A DNA stretch of 64,000 bases from Veillonella parvula DSM 2008. GTDB lineage: Bacteria > Bacillota > Negativicutes > Veillonellales > Veillonellaceae. The notes beneath the pieces are model-generated. The model saw nothing but the letters and a program-made list of their open reading frames with translations, searched no databases and had not been told where the DNA came from. Positions 8,792 through 18,006 of this stretch are shown one piece after another. A program made the position numbers and the translations under genes. Each line of letters starts with the position of its first letter. Position 1 is the first letter of the stretch. The stretch covers positions 1,947,001 to 2,011,000 of the forward strand of contig NC_013520.1 of the NCBI RefSeq assembly GCF_000024945.1, written 5' to 3'.

Positions 8792-9538
8792 TTATTCGGT
8801 TTTCAAAGCCAACATAAAGTCATATGCTTTAACAGCGGCTTCAGTGTCCACAAAATGTAGAGGATTTAACATACGACAGAATTTAAAAAGATATTCATGT
8901 TTACCCAGAATGTCTTTTATATGTAGAACTGTCTCACGGGCTGTACAAGCTGAGCTATAGCCATTCATCATAGCATATAGATAACATATAGGTAAATTAT
9001 CCTCTCGGAAAAAACTGTGAACAAAGATGAGTAAATCCCAGCCTTGCGGTGTAAACTCAGGCCAACGACGGCTATTCTCCCAATCTAGCAGAGTAATCTT
9101 ATCTTCTTCTGGCTCATAAGTAATGTCGCGCATGGCAGGACGACCATGACTTAAACCATAATCATGCAAGCGACCCAATGTCTTGCCAAACATATAAAAA
9201 ATATGACTTAACATATCTTGCAAACTATCATCCTCTGGATGTTGAGCAGGCAATTGGCTATAATATGTTAACGTTTTGCCACAATCTTCTGTAACAAAAT
9301 AATGTTCTCTAAAACCAGCAATAACAGGAGCTACTGGTAATTGCGTATTCACAAAAGAAATCTTGTAAAACTCATAATCAAAAGAAGCTCTAGGTGCGGG
9401 CTTAATCCAACTAGAGCGATGGTTACTTATATCCTGTTTTACAAAGTACTGTTTGTTGTTAAAATCCACAGAAAAAACACGATGTTCTGTCTCTTGATCA
9501 ATCATTCGATCGATATATTCTAATAGCATATCATTCAT
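8792..9538 (-). CDS. Kinase-like protein (APH/lipopolysaccharide-core kinase fold)
   Basis: About 248 residues from the ATG at 9538, preceded by GGGGG; an in-frame ATG at 9559 has no ribosome site. Kinase-like signatures: an N-lobe lysine in NKQYFVKQD (about 31-38), an HDYGLSHGRPAMRDITY stretch in the catalytic-loop position, and LLDWENS in the metal-binding DFG-like position. HGRP-x-RD replaces the usual HxDLxxxN, which is typical of small divergent kinases related to Kdo/heptose kinases. A diderm host with lipopolysaccharide fits a role in modifying envelope sugars, but that is inference. It appears monocistronic. Confidence 0.6.
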   Translation of the reverse strand: MNDMLLEYIDRMIDQETEHRVFSVDFNNKQYFVKQDISNHRSSWIKPAPRASFDYEFYKISFVNTQLPVAPVIAGFREHYFVTEDCGKTLTYYSQLPAQHPEDDSLQDMLSHIFYMFGKTLGRLHDYGLSHGRPAMRDITYEPEEDKITLLDWENSRRWPEFTPQGWDLLIFVHSFFREDNLPICYLYAMMNGYSSACTARETVLHIKDILGKHEYLFKFCRMLNPLHFVDTEAAVKAYDFMLALKTE

Positions 9539-10010
9539 TATTTTCCCCCGTATATACACTCTATAATGCTAATCGCCCTCTCAAAGCATAATAACTAGCA
9601 TTTCCAATATAATATCTCCCAAATTTATATTGTATAGTCTAGTATATATAGCATTATAATAATTTATAAATTACAACATATTAGCTATTACTCATATAAG
9701 TGTATACAATTTGTGTACTTATTATACTACAATTATCAATCGATATCAAAATCAAATTTATTTATAAAGTTAGTATTTTACTGTATTTATTTTACATTTA
9801 TCGGTTTATATATATTTCACGATTAATATTTCAGTACACTTAAATCCAAATCTATTACTATTACTATTACCATTAACATTACTGGAGCTCTATTTATAAA
9901 AAAGAAAAATCCCCTAGCCTAAGCTAGGGGGTTCTTCTGGTAATTATGATAATAGGTTTAGATTCAGACTATTATATAGATCAACTCTGATCATGCCTAA
10001 ATCAAACGAA
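9539..10010 (-). other. AT-rich gap with one terminator
   Basis: Very AT-rich sequence without a convincing ORF on either strand. It should hold the promoter of the kinase-like gene (near 9540-9700). The only clear structure is the hairpin at 9911-9930. Confidence 0.5.
9911..9930 (-). terminator. Terminator of the fumarate reductase operon
   Basis: 8-bp stem cccctagc / gctagggg with a 4-base loop, followed on the minus strand by GATTTTTCTTTTTTATA. Confidence 0.8.
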
Positions 10011-10886
10011 TTAACCTACAAATTTTGTCACTGCCGCAGTATCAGTTAAGTGACGTTTAGGCATACCCATTTCAGCAGGAGAAATGCCAAGAGCAAGACC
10101 TACTAATTGGGACATATGCAAGATTGGCATATCTTTGCCACCGCCTACAACTTCTTTAGCTTCTTTTTGGAACATATCAAGTTGCATTTGGCAAAGTGGG
10201 CAAGGAGTTACTACGCAATCTGCGCCTTCTGTAGCTGCATCTTTGTTGATGGAACCAGTCATTTGCATTACGGAATCATGTGCAGGGTATACAGCATGGA
10301 AACCGCAGCAATCAAGTTTACGGGAGAAGTCAATTGGTGTAGCACCGATAGCAGAGATCAAATCTGCTAAAGATGTAGGCATTTGATAATCTTCGAAGCC
10401 CAGTTCAGTTTGAGGACGAAGAATATGGCAACCATAGTATTCAGCTACACGTAAACCAGTTAAAGGTTTAACAACTTTAGCTTTCAATTTGTCCAAACCG
10501 TAGTCGCGGATCAATACCCATAAGAAATGAGTAATATCAGTTGTTCCGCGGTATTGTTTACCAATTTGAGCTAATTTTTTGTTAACTTCGTTCTTTTCTT
10601 TTTCGTTTGCATCAAGCTCGTTTTTAGCTTCACGAAGCATCAAAGTACAAGTATTACATACAGTTAGAAGGTTTAAACCTTTTTCTTCTGCTAATGCAAT
10701 GTTACGTGCGTTTGTAGCAAGTGTAACTTCTGGAGCGATATCTTGAACGTGGGAAGCGCCGCAGCAAGTCCAGCCGTCAAGTTCTTCCAACTCAATACCT
10801 AATTTTTTAGCTACAGCAACTGTTGCTAAGTAATCTTCTTTGGCAGCGCTTTCAAGAACGCAACCTGGGAAAAATGCGTATTTCAT
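10011..10886 (-). CDS. Fumarate reductase/succinate dehydrogenase CCG-domain subunit (SdhE/HdrB-like)
   Basis: 291 residues with two cysteine-rich CCG domains of the heterodisulfide-reductase B type: C9 with TCCGASHVQ at 40-48 and CNTCTLML near 78, then GCHILRPQ, LDCCGFHAV near 192 and CPLCQMQ. This is the membrane-associated quinone-facing subunit of the non-classical SdhABE/MfrABE enzymes, which lack the heme b cytochrome subunit. Its start shares one base with the stop of the iron-sulfur subunit gene (TAATG). It is the last gene of a three-gene operon. That it passes electrons between menaquinone and the Fe-S subunit is family knowledge. Confidence 0.88.
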   Translation of the reverse strand: MKYAFFPGCVLESAAKEDYLATVAVAKKLGIELEELDGWTCCGASHVQDIAPEVTLATNARNIALAEEKGLNLLTVCNTCTLMLREAKNELDANEKEKNEVNKKLAQIGKQYRGTTDITHFLWVLIRDYGLDKLKAKVVKPLTGLRVAEYYGCHILRPQTELGFEDYQMPTSLADLISAIGATPIDFSRKLDCCGFHAVYPAHDSVMQMTGSINKDAATEGADCVVTPCPLCQMQLDMFQKEAKEVVGGGKDMPILHMSQLVGLALGISPAEMGMPKRHLTDTAAVTKFVG

Positions 10887-11848
10887 TATTTGCTTACCTC
10901 CTCAGCTGCTTTCATAAGTCTGCGAACACCATCAATACCGTTTACAGGTTTTTGAGGTACTACAAGTTCAAATGGGTTGATTTTGCTGTGTTTCCACAAA
11001 CGCAATGCATAGAATGCTTGTTTAGCGGAATCTACAACACCATCAGATTTCAAGCTCATAGAAACTTCTTTCAAGCGACCAGTTTTGTAAAGGTCCTCTT
11101 TGAAAGCAACTGCATGGCGAACGCCTTTGCTGTTAGTAAGACCAGCTTTTGTAGCTTCTTTACGCAAGTTGGAAATGTCTTGAGCAGGTTTTAAGTGTTT
11201 AGGGCAACGGGAGATACAGTTCATGCAGTGAACGCATTTCCAAAGACCGTTGTCGAATGCAGGTTGAATGTGAGCCATAGGTGCATCATCACGGCTATCC
11301 AATACGAAACGGTTAGCTTTTGTGAATACATATGGTTCTAAGAAGTCGTCTTCGCGAGCAGTCAATTTGTTACATTCAGACGCACAGCAACCGCAAAGGA
11401 TACATTCTGTACCAGCAACGAATTTTTTGAAGTCAGCTGGAGTTTGGCGAACGATTTTGTCCCCTTCGTTGAATTCAGCTTTAAGGAAAATCCAAGGAGC
11501 AACTGTTTTCAAACGATCAACTTTGGATTCCCAATCAACAACTAAGTCACGGATAACACGGAAGTTGCCGATTGGAGCGATTGTCAATTCGTCTGTGCCA
11601 TAACGTTCTGTTAATTCATCGATTTTAGATTCACAGCCGAGCATCGCTTCGCCATTTACACGAATGGAGCAAGCGCCGCAAACTGCGGAACGACAAGCTG
11701 CCAAGAATGTCAATGTTGGATCTTGAGTATCTTTAATTTTTTGAAGGCCCCAGAGGATTGTACGGTCAGGTTCGTAATCGAATTTGAAAGTCTGTACAAA
11801 CGCGCGACCTTGTTGGTAACGGTGAATATGGTAGGTGATTTGTCTCAT
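10886..11848 (-). CDS. sdhB: Fumarate reductase/succinate dehydrogenase iron-sulfur subunit
   Basis: 320 residues, longer than the usual 230-260. The N-terminal 2Fe-2S ferredoxin domain shows CRSAVCGACSIRVNGEAMLGC (about 52-72). The C-terminal part has CILCGCCASECN and CVHCMNCISRCPKHLKP, supplying ligands for the further clusters. An extra C-terminal stretch of about 70 residues follows the last cysteines. It relays electrons between the flavoprotein and the CCG subunit. It begins 1 base after the flavoprotein stop codon and shares a base with the next gene. Confidence 0.92.
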   Translation of the reverse strand: MRQITYHIHRYQQGRAFVQTFKFDYEPDRTILWGLQKIKDTQDPTLTFLAACRSAVCGACSIRVNGEAMLGCESKIDELTERYGTDELTIAPIGNFRVIRDLVVDWESKVDRLKTVAPWIFLKAEFNEGDKIVRQTPADFKKFVAGTECILCGCCASECNKLTAREDDFLEPYVFTKANRFVLDSRDDAPMAHIQPAFDNGLWKCVHCMNCISRCPKHLKPAQDISNLRKEATKAGLTNSKGVRHAVAFKEDLYKTGRLKEVSMSLKSDGVVDSAKQAFYALRLWKHSKINPFELVVPQKPVNGIDGVRRLMKAAEEVSK

Positions 11849-11849
11849 C

Positions 11850-13568
11850 TTAGTACTTCCTTTCTTGTGGTTCGTATTTAGTGAACACTACGTCGCGTTC
11901 TGTTAATTCGTATTGACCGTCAGCACCTAATTTGATCAAAGAATGTTTTAAGTATCTTTCATCATTACGTTTAGGATGGTCTTCACGAATATGAGCACCA
12001 CGAGATTCACGGCGGTGTAAAGCGCCCATAGCAATAGCTTTTGCTACTGTTAACATGGAGCCAATTTCACAATAGTTTACGAATGCCATGTTGTAAGTAC
12101 GTTCAGGGTCACCTACATAGCAAGTTTTATAATCTTCAATCAATTGTTCGATTTCTTTTAAGGCTTCAGTAATACCTTCTTCATTACGGAAGATACCTAC
12201 TTTGTTCCACATTGCATCAGCCAATGCATCGCGGATTTCTACAACCGGACGACCGCCTTCACGGGATGTCACTTCTGTGAAACGAGCTTCCCAAGCTTTT
12301 GCAGCTGCAGCAAGTTCCGCATCTACGTTAGGTTGTTCATGTGTTTCAGCATAATCAGCTGCGCCAGCACCGGATACTTTACCGAATACTACGCCGTCTG
12401 CCAAGGAGTTACCACCCAAGCGGTTCGCACCGTGGATGGAGATACAAGATGCTTCGCCAGAAGCGAACAAACCAGGCACTTCACATGCACAAGTTTTGTA
12501 GTCAACTACGTCGATACCACCCATTGTATAGTGACATGTTGGACGAATAGGTACCGGTTGAGTCAATGGATCGCAATGTTCGAAAGTCATAGCCAAGTCA
12601 CGGATACCATGAAGTTTTTCAATAATAACTTCAGGACCTAAGTGACGAAGGTCAGCTACTACGTATGCGTTAAGACCAGAACCGAAACCACGACCTGCAG
12701 CGATTTCATCTTCGATGGCTTTCGCTACAACGTCACGGGATGCCAATTCCATTTTATTAGGCGCATATTTTTTCATGAAACGTTCGCCTTCAGCATTAAG
12801 AAGGTAACCACCTTCACCACGAACCGCTTCGGACATCAAGATACCAGTACGACCAAGACCTGTTGGATGGAATTGGATCATTTCCATATCTTTTAAGCCA
12901 TTACCAGCGCGGAATGCTGCTGCCATGCCATCACCTGTGGAAAGGAATGGGTTTGTAGTACGAGTCCAGAAAATACGACCTGCACCACCAGTAGACAAGA
13001 TAATTGCTTTTGCTTTAATTTGCTCTACTTTACCTTCTTTCATGTTCCACACAACTGCGCCACCAACGTGACCATTTGCGTCTTTAACAAGATCTAAAAG
13101 GTACCATTCTTGTAAGAAGTGTACGCCTTCTTTCAAGCATTGTTCGTAAGTTGTGTGCAAAATAACATGACCAGTTTTATCTGCAGAGTAGCAAGTACGT
13201 GGATAGGATTGACCACCGAAGTTACGTTGCGCAATTTTATTCTCTTCAGTACGGGAGAATGGAGCACCCATGTGGTCCATTTCAAGTACGCCTTCTGGGC
13301 AACGAGAGCAGAAGAATTCGATTGCATCTTGGTCGCCAAGATAGTCAGAGCCTTTTACAGTATCAAAAGTATGAGTTTCAACTGTATCTTCAGCTGCAAC
13401 GTTGTTCAAACATGCATTTACACCGCCTTGCGCCATTGCTGTTGCAGAGCGAGTTGGGAAAATTTTAGTAATAAGAGCTACTTTTAAGCCTTTGCGACGA
13501 CCTACTTCAAGAGCCGCGCGTTGACCAGCGCCACCGCTACCTACTACTAGAACATCAAACTGTTCCAT
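11850..13568 (-). CDS. sdhA: Fumarate reductase/succinate dehydrogenase flavoprotein subunit
   Basis: 572 residues. The Rossmann FAD motif VVGSGGAGQRAALE is at 8-21, the covalent-flavin region is SATAMAQGGVNACLNN, the active-site loop is HPTGLGRTGILMSEAVRGEGG, and the C-terminal flavin motif is GLFASGEASCISIHGANRLGGN. It reduces fumarate to succinate or the reverse on the cytoplasmic side. First gene of the operon, behind an AGGAGG site. Soluble-side sequence alone does not settle direction; in lactate-fermenting Veillonella, succinate formation via fumarate is expected. Confidence 0.93.
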   Translation of the reverse strand: MEQFDVLVVGSGGAGQRAALEVGRRKGLKVALITKIFPTRSATAMAQGGVNACLNNVAAEDTVETHTFDTVKGSDYLGDQDAIEFFCSRCPEGVLEMDHMGAPFSRTEENKIAQRNFGGQSYPRTCYSADKTGHVILHTTYEQCLKEGVHFLQEWYLLDLVKDANGHVGGAVVWNMKEGKVEQIKAKAIILSTGGAGRIFWTRTTNPFLSTGDGMAAAFRAGNGLKDMEMIQFHPTGLGRTGILMSEAVRGEGGYLLNAEGERFMKKYAPNKMELASRDVVAKAIEDEIAAGRGFGSGLNAYVVADLRHLGPEVIIEKLHGIRDLAMTFEHCDPLTQPVPIRPTCHYTMGGIDVVDYKTCACEVPGLFASGEASCISIHGANRLGGNSLADGVVFGKVSGAGAADYAETHEQPNVDAELAAAAKAWEARFTEVTSREGGRPVVEIRDALADAMWNKVGIFRNEEGITEALKEIEQLIEDYKTCYVGDPERTYNMAFVNYCEIGSMLTVAKAIAMGALHRRESRGAHIREDHPKRNDERYLKHSLIKLGADGQYELTERDVVFTKYEPQERKY

Positions 13569-14455
13569 AATGACCTCCTCATAACTACCTATTAATAAGA
13601 AACCTGTTAGACTATCTCATTTCAAAAACTTATAAAAATTTTTGATAACCTAATCATTTTTCTTTCAAGAAAAACCCCATACTTATGCGATTTTTCTTAT
13701 TCCTTTACCTATAATTATAGAGAGCATTTCAGGTCATGTCTAAACCCTATTATGCATAATTAATTTTGATTAATCTAATTGATAATTTATTTCACTTAGT
13801 GTTTTTAAGGTAAAAAGAGGAGTCAAAAAAATACCTATATGAATAATTTTTACAAGAAGTTAAGGATTTTACGAAAGTAATTCGGTTCCGAAATTTTTCT
13901 ACTTTTTTATTTCCTTTGGTAGCTATATAATCCGCATAAACACTAGATTTTTAATCATTGCCAACCGTTTATAATAATTAATATCCATTAAATTCCTACC
14001 AAATTCACCTCGAATTTAATTATCGAAAATTATCGTTTTTCTCCGCTCATAACAAGTATTTATTCCTGTGATAATAATTATCATAAGTTTTTTTAGTGAT
14101 TTATCGCACATCATCTAAAATCGATAAAATCATCCTCATCTATGCGCATACGGCAATCTTCGATATAGTTAGATTTTATTCATTAGCAGAATTCATTAAG
14201 TTTCTGTCTTCCACCATTTTTAAGGCTTTTAAAGATGAAGAAAAGTCTTGTAAACTCGCATGTACATTCATCTTTTGCTCATTACTATTGTATAAGGTAT
14301 GATAATAGATAAATAAGTTATATAATATTATATATATAGTCACCTTATATGGTGTTGTAGCTTTCAAAAAAAGGAAGTTTATATATATATATAATGACTA
14401 TAATTAATGTAGTTGGAGAGCTATATTTTTAAATCATACATAAGGAGAACAGAGA
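13569..14455. other. 887-base gap between sdhA and the response regulator
   Basis: No supportable ORF on either strand. It should contain the divergent promoters of the sdhA operon and the two-component system. A perfect Fur-type palindrome lies near the middle at 14069-14083, with further GATAAT-like half sites near 14023-14035. The stretch nearest 14456 is almost pure AT, with several TATAAT-like words before a clear AAGGAG. Confidence 0.5.
14069..14083. promoter_or_regulatory. Perfect Fur-type palindrome
   Basis: TGATAAT-A-ATTATCA is an exact match to the 7-1-7 core of the Fur consensus. It lies 387 bases from the response-regulator start and 501 from the sdhA start, so its target is open: a long leader, the iron-rich fumarate reductase operon, or an unannotated small RNA. 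Confidence 0.6.
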
Positions 14456-15130
14456 ATGAAAATTTTACTTGTAGAAGACGAAGAAATGCTGAATGGTATC
14501 ACGGCTAAATATTTACGTGCAGAGAATATGACAGTTGATACATGCTTCAACGGGCAACAAGCGATCGATTACGTTAACACATCCAGCTATGACGTTATTG
14601 TAATGGATATTATGATGCCAATCCTCGATGGTATCAGTGCTCTTGCACAAATGCGTAACGACGGTAATACAACGCCGGTATTGCTTTTAACAGCAAAAGA
14701 TTCCTTACAAGATAAAGTTACAAGCCTTAACACTGGCGCGGATGATTACCTTGTAAAACCTTTCGATCTTGAAGAGTTAACTGCTCGCATTTATGCATTG
14801 GCTCGTCGTAATGCGCGTCATGCACAAAACGATATCCATGTAGGTCCACTTACCATCAATGTTCCTCAACGTACAGTTAAACGCGACGGCGAAACAATTA
14901 CATTGACTGCAAAAGAATTTGACCTATTATTCTATTTAGCAAGTAACGAAAATATCGTATTATCTCGTCAACAAATCCTTGACCATGTTTGGGAATACGA
15001 TTATGAAAGCTACTCTAACCTTATCGACGTATACATTAAAAATTTGCGTAAGAAAATTGATACTGATGAAAATGTAAAACTCATTCAAACGGTTCGTGGA
15101 GTAGGGTATGTCCTCAAAACAGAAAACTAA
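14456..15130 (+). CDS. OmpR/PhoB-family response regulator
   Basis: 224 residues: receiver domain (1-120) with acidic pocket VEDEE and phospho-acceptor D51 in DVIVMDIMMP, switch Thr in LLTAKD and Lys in DDYLVKPFD, then a winged-helix DNA-binding domain ending in NLRKKID and IQTVRGVGYVL. A strong AAGGAG site precedes the ATG. Its last 23 bases overlap the histidine kinase gene, so the pair is translationally coupled. It resembles ArlR/CopR-type regulators; the regulon is unknown. Confidence 0.92.
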   Translation: MKILLVEDEEMLNGITAKYLRAENMTVDTCFNGQQAIDYVNTSSYDVIVMDIMMPILDGISALAQMRNDGNTTPVLLLTAKDSLQDKVTSLNTGADDYLVKPFDLEELTARIYALARRNARHAQNDIHVGPLTINVPQRTVKRDGETITLTAKEFDLLFYLASNENIVLSRQQILDHVWEYDYESYSNLIDVYIKNLRKKIDTDENVKLIQTVRGVGYVLKTEN

Positions 15131-16523
15131 TGATCCTCACCGAGATCTAGATACCATGTCTGGGGCAGCCACCGATTTATTTAATCGGCTGCCCCTAACC
15201 TTTAAAATTATGTCGTGGTATACCATCTTTTTGCTTATCATTTTGATGGTTGCATCCGCATGGATTTACGCATATACACATGAATCCGATAACAAAGAAG
15301 TGCGCGAGCGCTTACAGCAGCAAGCGATGATTATGGCTACGGATATCCGCAAATTTAAACCGTACCAAGATAATACCTTCTTCTTTGTATCAACTCAAGA
15401 CGGTTATATTATTAAAGGGGCCTTGCCAGATGGATTCCCAAACCAAACAATTCTTTCCTTAGGCCAAGTTGGTGAAATTGCTGCAGGTGATGATACCTTC
15501 TACTACTACGATACGCCGGTCAATGAACCAAACTATCGTGGTATTTTGCGTGCTGTTACAAAAGTAAAAACAGCCTCTAAAAAGACGGAAAACCTTTTAT
15601 ACAGCCTATTATTAGGAAATATCATTTTCTTACTAATTTCCTCCCTAGGTGGTTATCTTTTTATCAAAAAAGGACTTAAGCCCGTCCGAACTTTGACGAA
15701 AACAGCTAAAGTCATCGGTAAAAACAACGACTTGAGCCGTCGTATCGACATTCCTGCTCGCACGGCAAGAGATGAAATCTACGAACTGACCACAACGTTT
15801 AACCGTATGATTTCAGGTCTTGAGGATTCTTCCAATCGTGAAAGACAGTTTAGTTCTGACGTATCTCATGAATTGAGAACACCAATTGCTGTTATTAAAG
15901 CAGAAAGTGAATTTGCTTTAAAATACGGTCGTACGGAAGCAGATTTACGGGAAGGTTTAGCACATATCTTAGAGCAAGCCAAGTTCATGACTAATCTTGT
16001 AAGCCAACTGCTTGATGTAGCCCGCCTTGAAAATGCACAAGGTCTAAGCTTTGCACCTGTCAATGTATCATTGATGTTATCCAATATGGTGCACGACTAT
16101 ACAAGACTTTGTACAGAAAATACAGATAAACAGATTACGATTACATCTCACATTGAGCCTAATTTACATATGAATGCTCACGAAGTATCATTACGTCGAG
16201 CTATCACAAACCTAGTGGACAATGCCATTAAGTTTACAAACTCTACTATTGATATTTCGGCTAAACTCGTAGGCAGAGACTTAGTCATTACCGTAACAGA
16301 TAATGGTATTGGCATCGAACCTGAAGCCCTGGATCATATTTGGGATCGTATGTATCAGACGGAACAATCGCGAAACAAAAAATCTAATCACGGTATAGGT
16401 CTAGGTCTATACTTTGTAAATAAAGTTATTAACTTACACCATGGCACAGTAACAGCCACGAGTGAACCACAAGTAAAGACTACATTTACAGTACGATTGC
16501 CGTACAACACAACGGAAGAATAA
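15108..16523 (+). CDS. HAMP-domain sensor histidine kinase
   Basis: 471 residues with two membrane helices (about 33-55 and 164-184) around a periplasmic sensor of roughly 110 residues, a HAMP linker (about 185-240), a dimerisation/phospho-acceptor domain with H254 in FSSDVSHELRTP, and an ATPase domain with N-box NLVDNAIKFT, G1 DNGIGIEP and G2 HGIGLGLYFV. It should autophosphorylate and pass phosphate to the regulator encoded just before it. The signal is unknown. Confidence 0.92.
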   Translation: MSSKQKTNDPHRDLDTMSGAATDLFNRLPLTFKIMSWYTIFLLIILMVASAWIYAYTHESDNKEVRERLQQQAMIMATDIRKFKPYQDNTFFFVSTQDGYIIKGALPDGFPNQTILSLGQVGEIAAGDDTFYYYDTPVNEPNYRGILRAVTKVKTASKKTENLLYSLLLGNIIFLLISSLGGYLFIKKGLKPVRTLTKTAKVIGKNNDLSRRIDIPARTARDEIYELTTTFNRMISGLEDSSNRERQFSSDVSHELRTPIAVIKAESEFALKYGRTEADLREGLAHILEQAKFMTNLVSQLLDVARLENAQGLSFAPVNVSLMLSNMVHDYTRLCTENTDKQITITSHIEPNLHMNAHEVSLRRAITNLVDNAIKFTNSTIDISAKLVGRDLVITVTDNGIGIEPEALDHIWDRMYQTEQSRNKKSNHGIGLGLYFVNKVINLHHGTVTATSEPQVKTTFTVRLPYNTTEE

Positions 16524-16524
16524 C

Positions 16525-16559
16525 AGAAAAGGGACTGACCAATGGTCAGTCCCTTTTCT
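16525..16559 (+). terminator. Terminator of the two-component operon
   Basis: 16-bp perfect stem agaaaagggactgacc / ggtcagtcccttttct with a 3-base loop, 2 bases after the kinase stop codon. Confidence 0.85.
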
Positions 16560-16610
16560 ATATCAATTTTAATCCCAAAAGTCCATAATGTAGAAATTAA
16601 TTAAACCATA

Positions 16611-16651
16611 AAAAACTAGCATATAGAAGCTCCTTCTATATGCTAGTTTTT
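16611..16651 (-). terminator. Terminator of the DUF445 pair
   Basis: 19-bp perfect stem aaaaactagcatatagaag / cttctatatgctagttttt with a 3-base loop. It faces the preceding plus-strand terminator and insulates the convergent units. Confidence 0.85.
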
Positions 16652-16692
16652 ATGTATTTAGTTTTAAAGCAACTTATTATAGATAATTAACT

Positions 16693-18006
16693 TTAGCCTA
16701 CAAATTGTTGCCAAAACGGCATATATACATATTCTAAGAAGGTCCATACAAGCAGACCCGCTACAGCACCAACGATAGCGCCATTAATACGAATCCAGCT
16801 GAGATCATCCTCCACCTTAGATTCAATAAAGTAAATAAATTTATCTGTACTGAGGCCACCTAATACTTGACGTATGATAGTTTCAATGAGGTCATACCCT
16901 TGTTCAAGTACGTAGTCGCCAATATCGTGTAAGGTTTTTTCAATACGATTTCTAAGATCTTCTGATTGACCGTATACATTCCATAATTCAAGAGCAATAT
17001 TAACTAAAACCTGAGCCGGCGTCTCTCCATTTTCATCCCCTACGAGCAATAGTTCTTCTATATAAGGGCATAAATGGTTTTCGATAACAGATTCCCAATC
17101 TTGTTCGCGAATCCAACGTTCCCACGCTTCATCAAGAGCATCGCAGACTTCATGGTTCTCTTCAATATTACGAATTGGTTCTACCCATTGTCGCAACCAA
17201 GCTGTTCGTTCAGGGCTATTTGGTCGTTTCCAGCTTTCCAGCATAGCATAGGCCTCTTGGACAATAGCCTCTGCCATTTCTTGATAGTTTACTACATCGG
17301 TAGCTTCGGACATAGAAATAAGGAAATCAGACCAGAAGCCTTTTCGCTTTTTCTTATGTGCCTCTTCTGCTACGACAGCGGTAAGCCAGGTAACCATAGC
17401 TGGATGATTAATCCGTTCTTGAATCACGTTTAAAACTTGCACAACCATACTTTCATAGCGATTATGCTCACATAAATCGAGTAATACGTGTTTCAAAACA
17501 GGCACGAGAGAATGTTGTTGAAGCAACCCGCGAATGCGTTTTGCCCCCCATTGTGCCCATTCTTCATTAGTTTGAGATTTCCATAAAAGGTGTAGTCCTT
17601 GATGAATCACAAGGCGCGCTGCTCTCTGCCCCTCAGGAGACAACAAGAACTTTTCAAACAATGGCACAAATTGCACATTTTTCAATAATACCTTACAACG
17701 CTCCTTGGTAAGCATCTTCGTCTCTACAAGTTTAATGACACCATTAATGAGGCGATCTTTATTGCGAGGAATTAGCGCTGTATGATATGGGAAGCCTAGT
17801 GGCTTGCGAAATAAAGCCGTTACAGCAAACCAGTCAGCCACACTGCCGATGAGGGCAGATTGAACAGCCCAGTACAACGGTTGATACCAACTTTCATAGC
17901 CAAAGAAAAATTGTCCTACAAAAGCAAAACAATACAATACAGCAGTCAAGCCTAGAATGCCATTAGCACGCTGTTTCAAGGTAAGGGATTTCAAATAACT
18001 AATCAT
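16693..18006 (-). CDS. DUF445 family membrane protein, downstream copy
   Basis: 437 residues with an N-terminal membrane segment, the DUF445 landmark GSVADWFAVTALFRKPLG-x-PYHTALIPRNKDRLI (about 52-90), a long helical middle and a C-terminal IRINGAIVGAVAGLLVW membrane hairpin. It is a paralogue of the gene just upstream, sharing ADWxAVTALF-KPLG and the C-terminal RINGxxxGAxxG motif. The genes overlap by 4 bases. DUF445 proteins are envelope proteins of unknown function; a heteromeric pair is a reasonable inference. Confidence 0.85.
   Translation of the reverse strand: MISYLKSLTLKQRANGILGLTAVLYCFAFVGQFFFGYESWYQPLYWAVQSALIGSVADWFAVTALFRKPLGFPYHTALIPRNKDRLINGVIKLVETKMLTKERCKVLLKNVQFVPLFEKFLLSPEGQRAARLVIHQGLHLLWKSQTNEEWAQWGAKRIRGLLQQHSLVPVLKHVLLDLCEHNRYESMVVQVLNVIQERINHPAMVTWLTAVVAEEAHKKKRKGFWSDFLISMSEATDVVNYQEMAEAIVQEAYAMLESWKRPNSPERTAWLRQWVEPIRNIEENHEVCDALDEAWERWIREQDWESVIENHLCPYIEELLLVGDENGETPAQVLVNIALELWNVYGQSEDLRNRIEKTLHDIGDYVLEQGYDLIETIIRQVLGGLSTDKFIYFIESKVEDDLSWIRINGAIVGAVAGLLVWTFLEYVYMPFWQQFVG

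Noticed and set aside
14096-14302. 68-residue plus-strand frame in the gap before the response regulator
   Set aside because: No ribosome site, unusual composition, and it is shadowed by an equally long frame on the other strand.
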